Positions 55,779 through 64,000 of a DNA stretch of 64,000 nt are shown here, piece by piece. The translations under genes and the position numbers were made by a program. The notes beneath the pieces are model-generated. The model saw only the letters and a program-made list of their open reading frames with translations, did no database searches and was not told the origin of the DNA. Origin of the DNA: Colwellia sp. BRX10-3 (GTDB taxonomy: Bacteria; Pseudomonadota; Gammaproteobacteria; Enterobacterales; Alteromonadaceae); NCBI RefSeq assembly GCF_014077505.1, contig NZ_JACGWA010000011.1:59534-123533 (forward strand), written 5' to 3'. How positions within the stretch are numbered: position 1 is the first letter of the stretch; each line of letters opens with the position of its first letter.

Positions 55779-56618
55779 ATGGTTAAATTAAAACATAACT
55801 TATTATTAGCACGTTCTAAGTCAATAAAATTGGCAGTATTGCTGCTGTTAAGCACTATTTTTAGCGCGGTTAGTGTGGCGCAAGAGGCATTGCATCAACC
55901 ATGGCAAGCATTATTAATCAAACATGTTACGCCGGTTAATAATGCTCATTCAAGCCAAGTAAATTATGCTGGCATGAAAACAGACCGAGCGAAGTTAAAA
56001 GCTTATTTAACATCGCTGGGTAAAATTGATAAACAAACCTTTGCGCAATGGCCAGCGCCTAAGCAATTAGCTTTTTTAATCAACGCCTATAATGCTTGGA
56101 CCGTTGAATTTATTTTAACCGCATATCCTAATTTGGAGTCGATCAAAGATCTTGGTAGCTTTTTTAGCTCCCCTTGGAGTAAGAAGTTCATTCCTTTATT
56201 AGGTGACACGCGCAGCTTAGACAATATTGAACACGAGTTAATTCGTGGCGATAATAAATATGGCGATCCGCGTATTCATTTTGCGGTTAATTGTGCCAGT
56301 ATTGGCTGTCCCGCTTTGCGTGAAGAAGCCTACAGTGCAGATAAACTAGAGCAGCAATTGAACGAGCAAACCGTACGCTTTTTAACCGATAATACACGTA
56401 ATCGTTTTGGCGAACGTAGCATGGAACTTTCCGCTATTTTTAAGTGGTATGGTGTCGACTTTGCCTTAGGTTTTCAGGGCAGTAATTCTTTACCCTCGTT
56501 TATATTGCTATATCAGGAAGCCTTGAATTTAACGCCTGCACAACAAGTATTATTAAAGTCTGAGGATATGGACACCACATTCTTAAACTATGATTGGGCG
56601 CTAAATGCCGCTAGGTAA
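55779..56618 (+). CDS. DUF547 exported protein
   Basis: 279 residues from ATG 55779; the frame extends seven codons into the preceding gene. The signal peptide is LAVLLLLSTIFSAVSVA. The DUF547 core is FLINAYNAWTVEFILTAYPN, SLDNIEHELIRG, and DPRIHFAVNCASIGCPALREEAYSA, with the conserved His/Cys and Cys that suggest a thiol-based or metal site. The function of DUF547 is unknown. It is five bases after the flavoprotein gene and overlaps ynjB, so it is part of the run. Confidence 0.88.
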   Translation: MVKLKHNLLLARSKSIKLAVLLLLSTIFSAVSVAQEALHQPWQALLIKHVTPVNNAHSSQVNYAGMKTDRAKLKAYLTSLGKIDKQTFAQWPAPKQLAFLINAYNAWTVEFILTAYPNLESIKDLGSFFSSPWSKKFIPLLGDTRSLDNIEHELIRGDNKYGDPRIHFAVNCASIGCPALREEAYSADKLEQQLNEQTVRFLTDNTRNRFGERSMELSAIFKWYGVDFALGFQGSNSLPSFILLYQEALNLTPAQQVLLKSEDMDTTFLNYDWALNAAR

Positions 56619-58110
56619 ATTATCGCGCTTATTGAGTGACAAAAAAAGTCGTTTTTCGACTGTTTTTGCTAATCATTCCCTCAATAAAGCCGCTATTTTT
56701 TTATCGCATAAACAACAAAATGGCTTAAGAACACAATTCACTATCACTTCAAATTTCAAAGCATTTGGGGTGATTTTAAGGCAACTAATATTAATGCTAG
56801 CAGTAATTTTTTCGCCAACAGCATTAAGTTACACCGCCCCTATTTCAGCACAAATCTTCGAACAAGATTCAATTTCAGTAACAACTTCATTAGTAGCAAA
56901 AAAAGCACCTGTAGAAACTATCTGGAATACTATAGAAACATTAGGAAAAAACCACTCTGTTTACTTTCACGCTTGGGGCGGTGATCCGCAAATTAATATC
57001 TATATTCAATGGCTAGCTAAGCGGGTAAAAAATTCACATAACATTGACTTACACCATGTAAAATTAACCGACACCAGTGAAGCCGTTAGCCGTGTGTTAG
57101 CAGAAAAGTCAGCAAACAACCATCAGCAAGGGCAAGTTGATTTAGTCTGGATCAATGGCGAAAATTTCGCATCAATGGCCCAGTATCAGCTATTAGCACG
57201 AGGCTGGGTCGCACAACTACCTAATTTTTCATTAACTAATCCTAGTGAGAATGAGGCAATGACTCGTGATTTTGGTCTGCCGACACAAGGTATGGAAGCA
57301 CCTTGGGGACAAGCATCACTGAGCTTTTATTATACGCCCTCACCCAATACCCATGATCTTAATTATGCACAAAATTCATATCAAGATAGTATTAGCAAAG
57401 CGCCCAAAAACATAAATCAGCTGCTAACTTGGGCTGAGCAAAATCCCGGTCGTTTTACTTACCCAAAGCCGCCTGATTTTTTATCGCTAAGTTTTCTTAA
57501 ATATGCACTGATCGCATTGAATCAACAGCAAAAAGAGCAGGTAAAATCAGGTTTATATCAAGCCCCAACACCACAAAGCCAAGCAGCTTTGTTACCGACT
57601 TTATGGGCTTATTTAGATAAACTTCATCCGCATTTATGGCATCAAGGGCAATATTTTGTTGCCAGTGGCACCGCATTACAAAGACTGGTGGGTGACGGCG
57701 AAATAAACCTCGGTTTTACCTTCTCAGCGGCGCAAATACCGGCCTCGGTTGCGCGATACAATTTACCCGAAAATACCCGCAGCTTTGTTATGAAAGATGG
57801 CAGCTTAAGTAATATTCATTTTGTCGCTATTCCCTATAATGCGGCGAATAGTGACTCGGCAAAAGTTGTTGCCAATTTTATGCTTAGTGTTGAAGCCCAA
57901 GCTAAAAAACAACAAGCTGAAATTTGGGGTGACAGCACCGTTATCGATGTATCGAAATTACCTGTGCAGCAACAATTATTGTTTAGTACCAATCAACCAC
58001 ACCCAAGCGCATTACCCATTAACAGCAAAATAATAGCATTAAGTGAGCCTCATCCTAGCTGGTCGAAACTCATCAACCGTGAATGGCTAAAACGTTATGG
58101 GGCGCAATAA
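56605..58110 (+). CDS. ynjB: ABC transporter substrate-binding protein YnjB
   Basis: 501 residues. The YnjB pattern is unmistakable: YFHAWGGDPQINIYIQWLAKRV, VKLTDTSEAVSRVLAEKSA, VDLVWINGENFASM, APWGQASLSFYY, and LWHQGQYFVASGTALQRLV. The export signal (LRQLILMLAVIFSPTALS) only begins near residue 58, so the true start may be downstream of the ATG given, which overlaps the DUF547 gene by 14 bases. The protein should bind the substrate in the periplasm. In E. coli the ligand of YnjB is not established. Confidence 0.93.
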   Translation: MPLGKLSRLLSDKKSRFSTVFANHSLNKAAIFLSHKQQNGLRTQFTITSNFKAFGVILRQLILMLAVIFSPTALSYTAPISAQIFEQDSISVTTSLVAKKAPVETIWNTIETLGKNHSVYFHAWGGDPQINIYIQWLAKRVKNSHNIDLHHVKLTDTSEAVSRVLAEKSANNHQQGQVDLVWINGENFASMAQYQLLARGWVAQLPNFSLTNPSENEAMTRDFGLPTQGMEAPWGQASLSFYYTPSPNTHDLNYAQNSYQDSISKAPKNINQLLTWAEQNPGRFTYPKPPDFLSLSFLKYALIALNQQQKEQVKSGLYQAPTPQSQAALLPTLWAYLDKLHPHLWHQGQYFVASGTALQRLVGDGEINLGFTFSAAQIPASVARYNLPENTRSFVMKDGSLSNIHFVAIPYNAANSDSAKVVANFMLSVEAQAKKQQAEIWGDSTVIDVSKLPVQQQLLFSTNQPHPSALPINSKIIALSEPHPSWSKLINREWLKRYGAQ

Positions 58111-58113
58111 TCC

Positions 58114-59862
58114 ATGAGTAATTCATTAGTCACTAAGACACCATTGAGCGATAGGCTTTTTAACGCGATAGTTAAAATTAGCCCCAAAGTGTTAATGGCG
58201 ATATTAATTTTGCCTGTACTTGGTGGCTTGTTTGGCGTTATTTTACCCGCATTTGGTTGGTTGCCAGCATTAGACAAAACCCAGTTTAATGTACACGGGT
58301 TTCAGCAATTAATACAAACACCTGGCATAGCTCAGATGATAGGCTTGAGCTTTTTCACCAGTATAGTCAGTGGTTTATTAGCTTTTATTATCACCCTTTT
58401 ATTATTAGCAACTTATTTTGATAGCCCTTGGTTACCGCGTATTCAGCGTTTGCTAGGGCCTATTTTAGTCATTCCACATGCAGCAGCAGCAATAGCTATC
58501 GCATTTTTAATTACACCATCAGGTATGTTCGCCCGATTACTTTCCCCTTGGTTAACGGGATGGCAAAACCCAATTGATTGGCTACTGCCCCACGACCCAT
58601 ACGGTATAAGCATTATTATGGGTTTAACGCTAAAAGAACTGCCGTTTTTATTACTCATGACACTAAGCGCTATTGCTCAACCTGCACTCAATATTAAGTT
58701 ACGTGCACAATATCGTCTCGCGCTTAGCTTAGGTTATTACCCAATGACCGCATTTTTCAAAGCCGTGTTGCCAAACATTTACCCGTTAATGCGCTTGCCG
58801 ATATTAGCCATACTCGCCTACGCCAGTGCCAGTGTAGAAATGCCATTAATACTGGGCCCTAATGCCCCGCCAACATTAGCCGTAGCCATTATGAATTGGT
58901 TTCATGATGTTGATTTAAGTTTACGAATAAAAGCATCGGCCGGGGCATTATTACAACTGCTGATAACGATGTCAGTACTGATCACTTGGTGGTTATTAGA
59001 AAAGATAACGCTTGCCATAACCTGCAAAAGTCTCAGCAACGGTAAGCGCACATATGGTGATGCCTTTTGGGCTAAAATCATCAATTTTTTTACCGTATTG
59101 CTGATCAGCTTTATCACGTTAGCATTACTTGGTATGGTGTTTTGGTCGTTTGCAGGCTACTGGCAGTTTCCGTTAGCCCTACCAGAACAATGGGTGCTAG
59201 TGCATTGGCAATCGGCTTTACTTCAAGTGCAAACACCCATTATTAATTCCCTCTCTATTGGTTTAGTAGCAACCAGTATTGCGATTATTTTAACCTTGCT
59301 AACCTTAGAGTTTGAAAAACAAAACGGTGCACTACTGTCAAATTACAGTAGTTTGATTATTTATTTACCCTTGATGATCCCCAGTATTGCCTTTTTATTC
59401 GGCTTAGTATGGTTGCAAGAAGCGTTACATAGTAAAGCAATCTTTATGAATGTTGCCTTGGCGCATTTACTGTTTGTTTTACCGTACGTGTTTTTATCTT
59501 TAGCGAGCAGTTATCGACGACTTGACCCTCGTTATGCACAAGTAGCCGCAAGTTTAGGTGCATCACCGTTTAAAATATTTTTACAGGTGAGTTTACCGCA
59601 ACTACTTATGCCAATTATGATGGCCAGCGCTTTAGGCCTCGCTATAAGTTTTAGCCAATACTTACCGACCTTACTTGTTGGGGGTGGTCGATTGAATACC
59701 GTAACCACTGAAGCAGTAAGCTTAGCTAATGGCGCAAGTCGCCGCACAAGTGCTGTTTATGCGCTAATACAGATGCTATTACCGGCCATCGCTTTTTCAA
59801 TGATATGGTTGGTATCGACTCTACAAAACAGACAAAAGAAAAATACCAAGGTCAACCTATGA
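58114..59862 (+). CDS. ynjC: ABC transporter permease YnjC
   Basis: 582 residues with twelve hydrophobic helices in two fused halves, each with an EAA-type loop (LSLGYYPMTAFFKAVLPNIYPL in the first, AASLGASPFKIFLQVSLPQLL in the second) that contacts the ATPase. This internal duplication is the ThiP/FbpB-like layout of iron and thiamine importers. It begins three bases after ynjB and overlaps ynjD by ATGA. Confidence 0.94.
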   Translation: MSNSLVTKTPLSDRLFNAIVKISPKVLMAILILPVLGGLFGVILPAFGWLPALDKTQFNVHGFQQLIQTPGIAQMIGLSFFTSIVSGLLAFIITLLLLATYFDSPWLPRIQRLLGPILVIPHAAAAIAIAFLITPSGMFARLLSPWLTGWQNPIDWLLPHDPYGISIIMGLTLKELPFLLLMTLSAIAQPALNIKLRAQYRLALSLGYYPMTAFFKAVLPNIYPLMRLPILAILAYASASVEMPLILGPNAPPTLAVAIMNWFHDVDLSLRIKASAGALLQLLITMSVLITWWLLEKITLAITCKSLSNGKRTYGDAFWAKIINFFTVLLISFITLALLGMVFWSFAGYWQFPLALPEQWVLVHWQSALLQVQTPIINSLSIGLVATSIAIILTLLTLEFEKQNGALLSNYSSLIIYLPLMIPSIAFLFGLVWLQEALHSKAIFMNVALAHLLFVLPYVFLSLASSYRRLDPRYAQVAASLGASPFKIFLQVSLPQLLMPIMMASALGLAISFSQYLPTLLVGGGRLNTVTTEAVSLANGASRRTSAVYALIQMLLPAIAFSMIWLVSTLQNRQKKNTKVNL

Positions 59863-60524
59863 GCCGCTCTTTTGAGACAAGTAGTTTACAGATAGAAAAC
59901 TTAACCATATTACGTGAAAAAACAGCGCTATTATCCCTTAATGAAACAATAAAAGGTGGCGAGGTACTAACTATAATGGGCCCCTCAGGCAGTGGTAAAT
60001 CAACCTTGCTAAACTGGCTAACAGGTATGTTACCAAAAGGATTTCAGGCCGAAGGTAACGTGTATTTAAATAGCGTAAATATTACTCAAACAGCCAGTTA
60101 TCAACGCCATATCGGCTTATTGTATCAAGATGCCTTGTTGTTTCCACATTTGTCTGTCGCCGATAATATTGCTTTTGCTATGCCAAAAGGTGATAAAAAA
60201 GCACGCGCGAGAAAAATTAGCTTTGCACTCGCTGAGGTAGGATTAGCCGGTCTAGACAATCGCCATCCCGACAGTTTATCAGGCGGACAACAAGCGCGCG
60301 TTGCGCTTTTACGGGTATTATTAAGTCAGCCTAAAGCAATATTACTAGATGAAGCATTTAGCAAATTAGACAGCCAATTGCGCCAAGAAACCCGGCAGTT
60401 AGTGTTTGAGCAAATAAAACAACACCAATTACCCGCTATAATGGTGACTCATGATGAGTCAGACGCTATAGCCGCCAACGGCAAAGTTATTCATTTGTCA
60501 GCAACACCAGAACAACACAATTAA
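59859..60524 (+). CDS. ynjD: ABC transporter ATP-binding protein YnjD
   Basis: 221 residues from ATG 59859, four bases overlapping ynjC; the open frame starts 18 codons earlier inside ynjC. Walker A is GPSGSGKST, the Q-loop is LLYQDALLFPHLSV, the signature is LSGGQQARVALLR, Walker B is AILLDEAFSKLD, and the switch His is in VTHDESDA. The ATPase completes the YnjBCD importer. Confidence 0.95.
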   Translation: MSRSFETSSLQIENLTILREKTALLSLNETIKGGEVLTIMGPSGSGKSTLLNWLTGMLPKGFQAEGNVYLNSVNITQTASYQRHIGLLYQDALLFPHLSVADNIAFAMPKGDKKARARKISFALAEVGLAGLDNRHPDSLSGGQQARVALLRVLLSQPKAILLDEAFSKLDSQLRQETRQLVFEQIKQHQLPAIMVTHDESDAIAANGKVIHLSATPEQHN

Positions 60525-60536
60525 CTAGAAGGTCTT

Positions 60537-61214
60537 ATGTTAGATAAGTATATTACACCCGTGATAAAACCTTTATTACATCCCGTGGTAAGCTTGTTAG
60601 ATAAGCGCCAAGTTACACCTGATCAACTCACTGTTATTGGTTTTATCATAGGTTTATTAGCTGTACCCTTTTTAGCCTTAAGCTTATGGAATTTTGCCTT
60701 AGCAGCTATTATTTTAAATCGCATATTTGACGGTTTAGATGGTGCATTAGCAAGGCATCAAAACAGCAGCACAAGTGCTGGCGGCTTTTTAGATATTTGC
60801 CTCGATTTTTTGTTTTATGCCGCTATACCTTTAGGTTTTGCGTTGGCAAACCCTGAACAAAATGCTTTAGCTGCCGCGGTATTATTAGCGGTGTTTATTG
60901 GCACAGGTTCGAGTTTTTTAGCCTTTGCTATTCCAGCAGAAAAACTCAACTTAGATAAACCACAATTTGCTTACAAAAGTTTTTATTATTTAAACGGCTT
61001 AACTGAAGGGACTGAAACGATTGCCATCTTCGTTGCATTTTGCTTATGGCCGCAATATTTTGCTGAACTCGCCTATAGCTTTGCTCTATTAGCAGGTATA
61101 ACGATTGTTACTCGGGTCTATGGTGGTTATCATACTTTGAAAACACAAACCATAAATCAACAGATATCTGCAACGAAAAATGCTGATAAAGATACTTTAG
61201 AAACGGATAACTAA
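60537..61214 (+). CDS. ynjF: CDP-alcohol phosphatidyltransferase YnjF
   Basis: 225 residues, six membrane helices, with the complete CDP-alcohol phosphotransferase motif DGLDGALARHQNSSTSAGGFLDICLDF (D-G-x2-A-R-x8-G-x3-D-x3-D). It should transfer a phosphatidyl or other phospho-alcohol group from a CDP-linked donor in the inner membrane. Its acceptor is unknown. Cotranscribed: 12 bp after ynjD, and the next ATG follows its stop directly. Confidence 0.93.
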   Translation: MLDKYITPVIKPLLHPVVSLLDKRQVTPDQLTVIGFIIGLLAVPFLALSLWNFALAAIILNRIFDGLDGALARHQNSSTSAGGFLDICLDFLFYAAIPLGFALANPEQNALAAAVLLAVFIGTGSSFLAFAIPAEKLNLDKPQFAYKSFYYLNGLTEGTETIAIFVAFCLWPQYFAELAYSFALLAGITIVTRVYGGYHTLKTQTINQQISATKNADKDTLETDN

Positions 61215-62003
61215 ATGACAGAGGCCAGTTTACGATTAAGTATATTTTTTGCTGTTTTGCTCGCTATGATAGTGCTAGAAAGCTGCTTTCCTGCGCGAAG
61301 AAGTAAGTTGACTAAACGCGTTCGTTGGCTAGGTAACTTTTCACTTTTGATTATATCGTCAGTCATCGCTAGGCTATTAGTGCCCATTGGCGTTACCGGC
61401 ATTGCCTTATATGGTTCAGCAAATGGCATAGGTTTGTTCAATATCATTAACTTACCAAACTGGCTTGGCATTACCTTGAGTGTATTGTTATTAGATTTAA
61501 TGATTTACTGGCAACATCGACTTTTTCATCTAGTGCCCATGCTATGGCGCTTTCACAAGGTGCATCATGCCGACAGCCATATCGATGCCAGTACAGGCTT
61601 ACGTTTTCACCCTGTTGAAATAGTATTAAGCATTTTACTGAAAGGTGTAGCGGTTCTCTTACTTGGCGTACCTGCCGTTGCAGTGATTATTTTTGAAGTA
61701 GCCCTCAATGGTTTTGCCCTGTTCAATCATGCAAATATTCGACTACCCCGTTGGTTAGAGTACCCATTGCGCGCCATACTGATAACACAAGTATTACACC
61801 GTATTCATCATAGCCAAGTGCTCGATGAAACCAATAGTAATTATGGATTTAGCGTCAGTTGGTGGGATAGATTATTTGGCAGTTATAAATCACAGGCTAA
61901 AAAGCGTGATGAAGACTTAGATATTGGCCTTAAAAGTTATCCTCCAAATAATAAAAGTGCAGGCTTTATGTCGCTATTGAAAATGCCTTTCGGTAAAAAT
62001 TAA
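61215..62003 (+). CDS. Fatty acid hydroxylase / sterol desaturase family protein
   Basis: 262 residues with four hydrophobic helices and the three histidine clusters of the di-iron membrane hydroxylase family: HRLFH, HKVHHAD and HRIHHSQ. These coordinate the two irons that insert oxygen into, or desaturate, acyl chains or isoprenoids. It starts immediately at the ynjF stop (TAAATG), so the two are translated together. The run ends here, before a 280-bp gap. The lipid substrate is unknown. Confidence 0.92.
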   Translation: MTEASLRLSIFFAVLLAMIVLESCFPARRSKLTKRVRWLGNFSLLIISSVIARLLVPIGVTGIALYGSANGIGLFNIINLPNWLGITLSVLLLDLMIYWQHRLFHLVPMLWRFHKVHHADSHIDASTGLRFHPVEIVLSILLKGVAVLLLGVPAVAVIIFEVALNGFALFNHANIRLPRWLEYPLRAILITQVLHRIHHSQVLDETNSNYGFSVSWWDRLFGSYKSQAKKRDEDLDIGLKSYPPNNKSAGFMSLLKMPFGKN

Positions 62004-62285
62004 CGAACTACAAAGAGGCTTAAATTAAAATCACTCCAATCTATCTTTGTAATTAACGCGAAACATACCAACCATAACCTATTGAATTTTAAATAGTAAA
62101 CCAAAGATCACGGGTGAATATACAAGTTTACAAGAAAGTAACACTATGTTAGGTTTTTTGATACACTAACTGGTATGACATCGGATGAGAGTTGTTAAAA
62201 TTGTGACCGCTGACATTCTTGTATCATCGGCATACTAAAGAGCAACAACTCCTAATATTTTCAGTTCAATTAAGTAAACTATTTT

Positions 62286-63902
62286 ATGCAAAAACTTTCT
62301 CAGACACAGTTCGACTTTATCATAATAGGCGCAGGTTCAGCTGGTGCAACTTTAGCAGCGCGTTTAACTGAAAACAGTCAATTTAGCGTATGTTTAATTG
62401 AAGCGGGTGGTAAAGATAAAAATCCTTTTATTCATATTCCATTTGGTTTAGCCTTTCTTTCCCGTTTGACAAATTTAGGCTGGCAATATAACACTGAACC
62501 GCAATCTCAATTGAACAATCGTAAGCTCTTTTGGCCACGAGGTAAGGTATTAGGAGGTTCAAGTTCACTCAATGCTATGTGTTACATCCGTGGTGTGCCT
62601 GAGGATTATGACCGATGGAGTGATATGGGTGCCAAAGGATGGGATTGGCAAACCGTTTTGCCTTATTTCAAAAAGTCTGAAAAACAACAACATGGCGAAA
62701 GTGAACTGCATGGTGCGGATGGTTATCTGAGCGTCAGTGATTTACGCCATACTAATCCTCTTTCTAATACCTTCGTTGATGCCGCTGAAGAAATTGGGCT
62801 ATCTAAAGTCTCAGATTTTAATAGCCTAGATCGAGAAGGATTGGGTTTTTATCAAGTTACTCAGGAAAACGGCCAACGTTGCTCTTCCGCTAAAGGCTAT
62901 TTAACGCCAGCGTTAACTCGACCTAATTTAACCGTATTAACTAAGGCTTTAGTTGAGAAAATTCAAATTAACGAGGGCGTGGCTACCGGCGTAAAATTGC
63001 AACTTGATGGTCAATCAATTGAACTTACTGCTTGTAAAGAAGTGTTATTATCTGCTGGGGCGATTAACTCGCCACAGGTCTTAATGTTGTCTGGCATCGG
63101 GCCAAAAGAGCATCTAGCTAAAAACGGTATTGAAACAAAAGCTGACTTACCGGGAGTCGGACAAAACTTACAAGATCATCTTGACGCTATAGTTCAACAT
63201 CGCTGCAAAAGCCGTGATAGTTATTCTATTTCTCTTGCACTTATTCCGCGCTATGCCAAAGCGGTGTTTAACTATATGTTTAATCGCCAAGGTGTTTTTA
63301 CCAGCAATGTTGCTGAGGCTGGAGGCTTTGATAAAACCCAAAGTACTGCGGACATTCCTGATATCCAGTATCATTTTTTACCCGCAATTTTGCTCAATCA
63401 TGGGCGTTCAACTGCCTTTGGTTATGGCTATGGGGTACACGTTTGTGCTCTATATCCAAAGAGTCGAGGTGAAATCAAATTACGTTCGAATAGACCAAAT
63501 GATCCAGTCATGATTGATCCAAACTATCTCGAGCACCCTGATGATCAAAAAGTGATGATTGACGGTGTTCGACGTGCGAGAAAAATTCTTGCAGCACCGT
63601 CGTTTGAAAAGTATCAGTCTTGGGAAATTGGTCCTGGCTCTGACGCTCAAAGTGATGAAGAAATATTGGCCTTTATCCGTAAAAAGTCCGAAACTATTTA
63701 TCACCCTGTAGGTACCTGTAAAATGGGTGATACAAGTGATGTTATGACTGTTGTAGATTCAGAGCTAAAAGTAAAAAACATCAAAGGTCTAAGAGTGGTA
63801 GATGCCTCAGTTATGCCTACGCTTGTTGGTGGAAACACTAACGCACCTACCATAATGATTGCAGAACGTTGTGCTGATTTGATTAAGCGAGAATATCAAT
63901 AA
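62286..63902 (+). CDS. GMC-family flavin oxidoreductase (choline dehydrogenase-like)
   Basis: 538 residues of the glucose-methanol-choline family: FDFIIIGAGSAGATLAARL (FAD dinucleotide site), WPRGKVLGGSSSLNAMCYIRG (GMC signature 1), LLSAGAINSPQVLMLSGIG (signature 2), and C-terminal YHPVGTCKMG with the active-site His followed by VGGNTNAPTIMIAERCADLI. It oxidises an alcohol, possibly choline or a long-chain or aromatic alcohol; betB and betI are not nearby, so the BetA function is doubtful. Single gene with a 280-bp leader in which I recognise no ribosome site. Confidence 0.92.
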   Translation: MQKLSQTQFDFIIIGAGSAGATLAARLTENSQFSVCLIEAGGKDKNPFIHIPFGLAFLSRLTNLGWQYNTEPQSQLNNRKLFWPRGKVLGGSSSLNAMCYIRGVPEDYDRWSDMGAKGWDWQTVLPYFKKSEKQQHGESELHGADGYLSVSDLRHTNPLSNTFVDAAEEIGLSKVSDFNSLDREGLGFYQVTQENGQRCSSAKGYLTPALTRPNLTVLTKALVEKIQINEGVATGVKLQLDGQSIELTACKEVLLSAGAINSPQVLMLSGIGPKEHLAKNGIETKADLPGVGQNLQDHLDAIVQHRCKSRDSYSISLALIPRYAKAVFNYMFNRQGVFTSNVAEAGGFDKTQSTADIPDIQYHFLPAILLNHGRSTAFGYGYGVHVCALYPKSRGEIKLRSNRPNDPVMIDPNYLEHPDDQKVMIDGVRRARKILAAPSFEKYQSWEIGPGSDAQSDEEILAFIRKKSETIYHPVGTCKMGDTSDVMTVVDSELKVKNIKGLRVVDASVMPTLVGGNTNAPTIMIAERCADLIKREYQ

Positions 63903-63973
63903 TACATGTCTAAAAATCAGCATTAAAGAACAGAACCATATAGTTATATAGAATGTTTTTTTTAATTTATTTC

Positions 63974-64000
63974 TTTGGGTTTGGGTTTGGGTTTGGGTTT
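63974..64000 (+). repeat. GGGTTT tandem repeat at the window edge
   Basis: TTTGGG is repeated four times and followed by TTT, running to the last base of the window. Four GGG tracts separated by TTT are enough to form a G-quadruplex. The repeat may continue beyond the window. It lies 72 bp past the GMC gene stop. Confidence 0.85.

Overview
The window reads as chromosomal DNA of a marine, AT-rich gammaproteobacterium of the Alteromonadales, most like Colwelliaceae (Colwellia or Thalassotalea). This rests on the low GC, on the mix of Na+-coupled transport, OprF-like porins, a TonB receptor and S9/GH31/GH13 hydrolases, and on protein sequences close to enteric and Shewanella orthologues (YajD, YedI, EfpL, PqiABC, LpoB/YcfL, YdbH/YnbE/YdbL, YnjBCDF). 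The genus is inferred, not proven. No rRNA, tRNA, CRISPR array, insertion sequence or prophage was seen.

Layout. 1-4.2 kb: the end of a histone-deacetylase-like gene, then small housekeeping genes (DUF6172, ribosome hibernation factor, YedI, YajD, Mpo1-like). 4.2-4.6 kb: a decayed GGDEF gene. 4.7-12.7 kb: an alanine/Na+ symporter and a heavy-metal efflux cluster (CDF, RND pump, adaptor, Cys/His-rich periplasmic protein). 12.9-17.5 kb: a coupled GH13-GH31 alpha-glucan pair. 18-26.5 kb: a short SlyX-like protein, NUDIX, EfpL, an M14 peptidase, an OmpA protein, PqiABC and YbaK. 26.5-33.4 kb: a decay-rich stretch with remnants of a solute-binding protein, methylglyoxal synthase and an SDR between intact genes (MDR dehydrogenase, FdhD, DEDDh exonuclease, S9 peptidase). 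33.4-43.7 kb: two DUF6435 paralogues, an EEP-family protein, the COG3014-YcfL-LpoB cell-wall operon, DoxX, DUF2750, SRAP, a COG3146 acyltransferase, a DUF938 methyltransferase and an esterase.

43.9-47.3 kb holds ydbH-ynbE-ydbL, an envelope lipid-transport system. 47.3-50.4 kb holds a small membrane protein, an MscS-like channel and an ECF sigma factor, divergent from an OprF-like porin. This matches the gene content of the Pseudomonas cfrX-cmpX-sigX-oprF locus. Both divergent promoters carry the same 12-base box followed by CGTT at identical spacing, so the sigma factor probably drives its own operon and the porin. 51.2-62.0 kb is a tightly packed eight-gene run: TonB receptor, VTT-flavoprotein fusion, DUF547, YnjB, YnjC, YnjD, YnjF and a fatty-acid hydroxylase. 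It looks like a complete but uncharacterised trans-envelope uptake and lipid-modification system, and it is my main candidate for undescribed biology. A GMC oxidoreductase and a GGGTTT repeat at the extreme right edge close the window.
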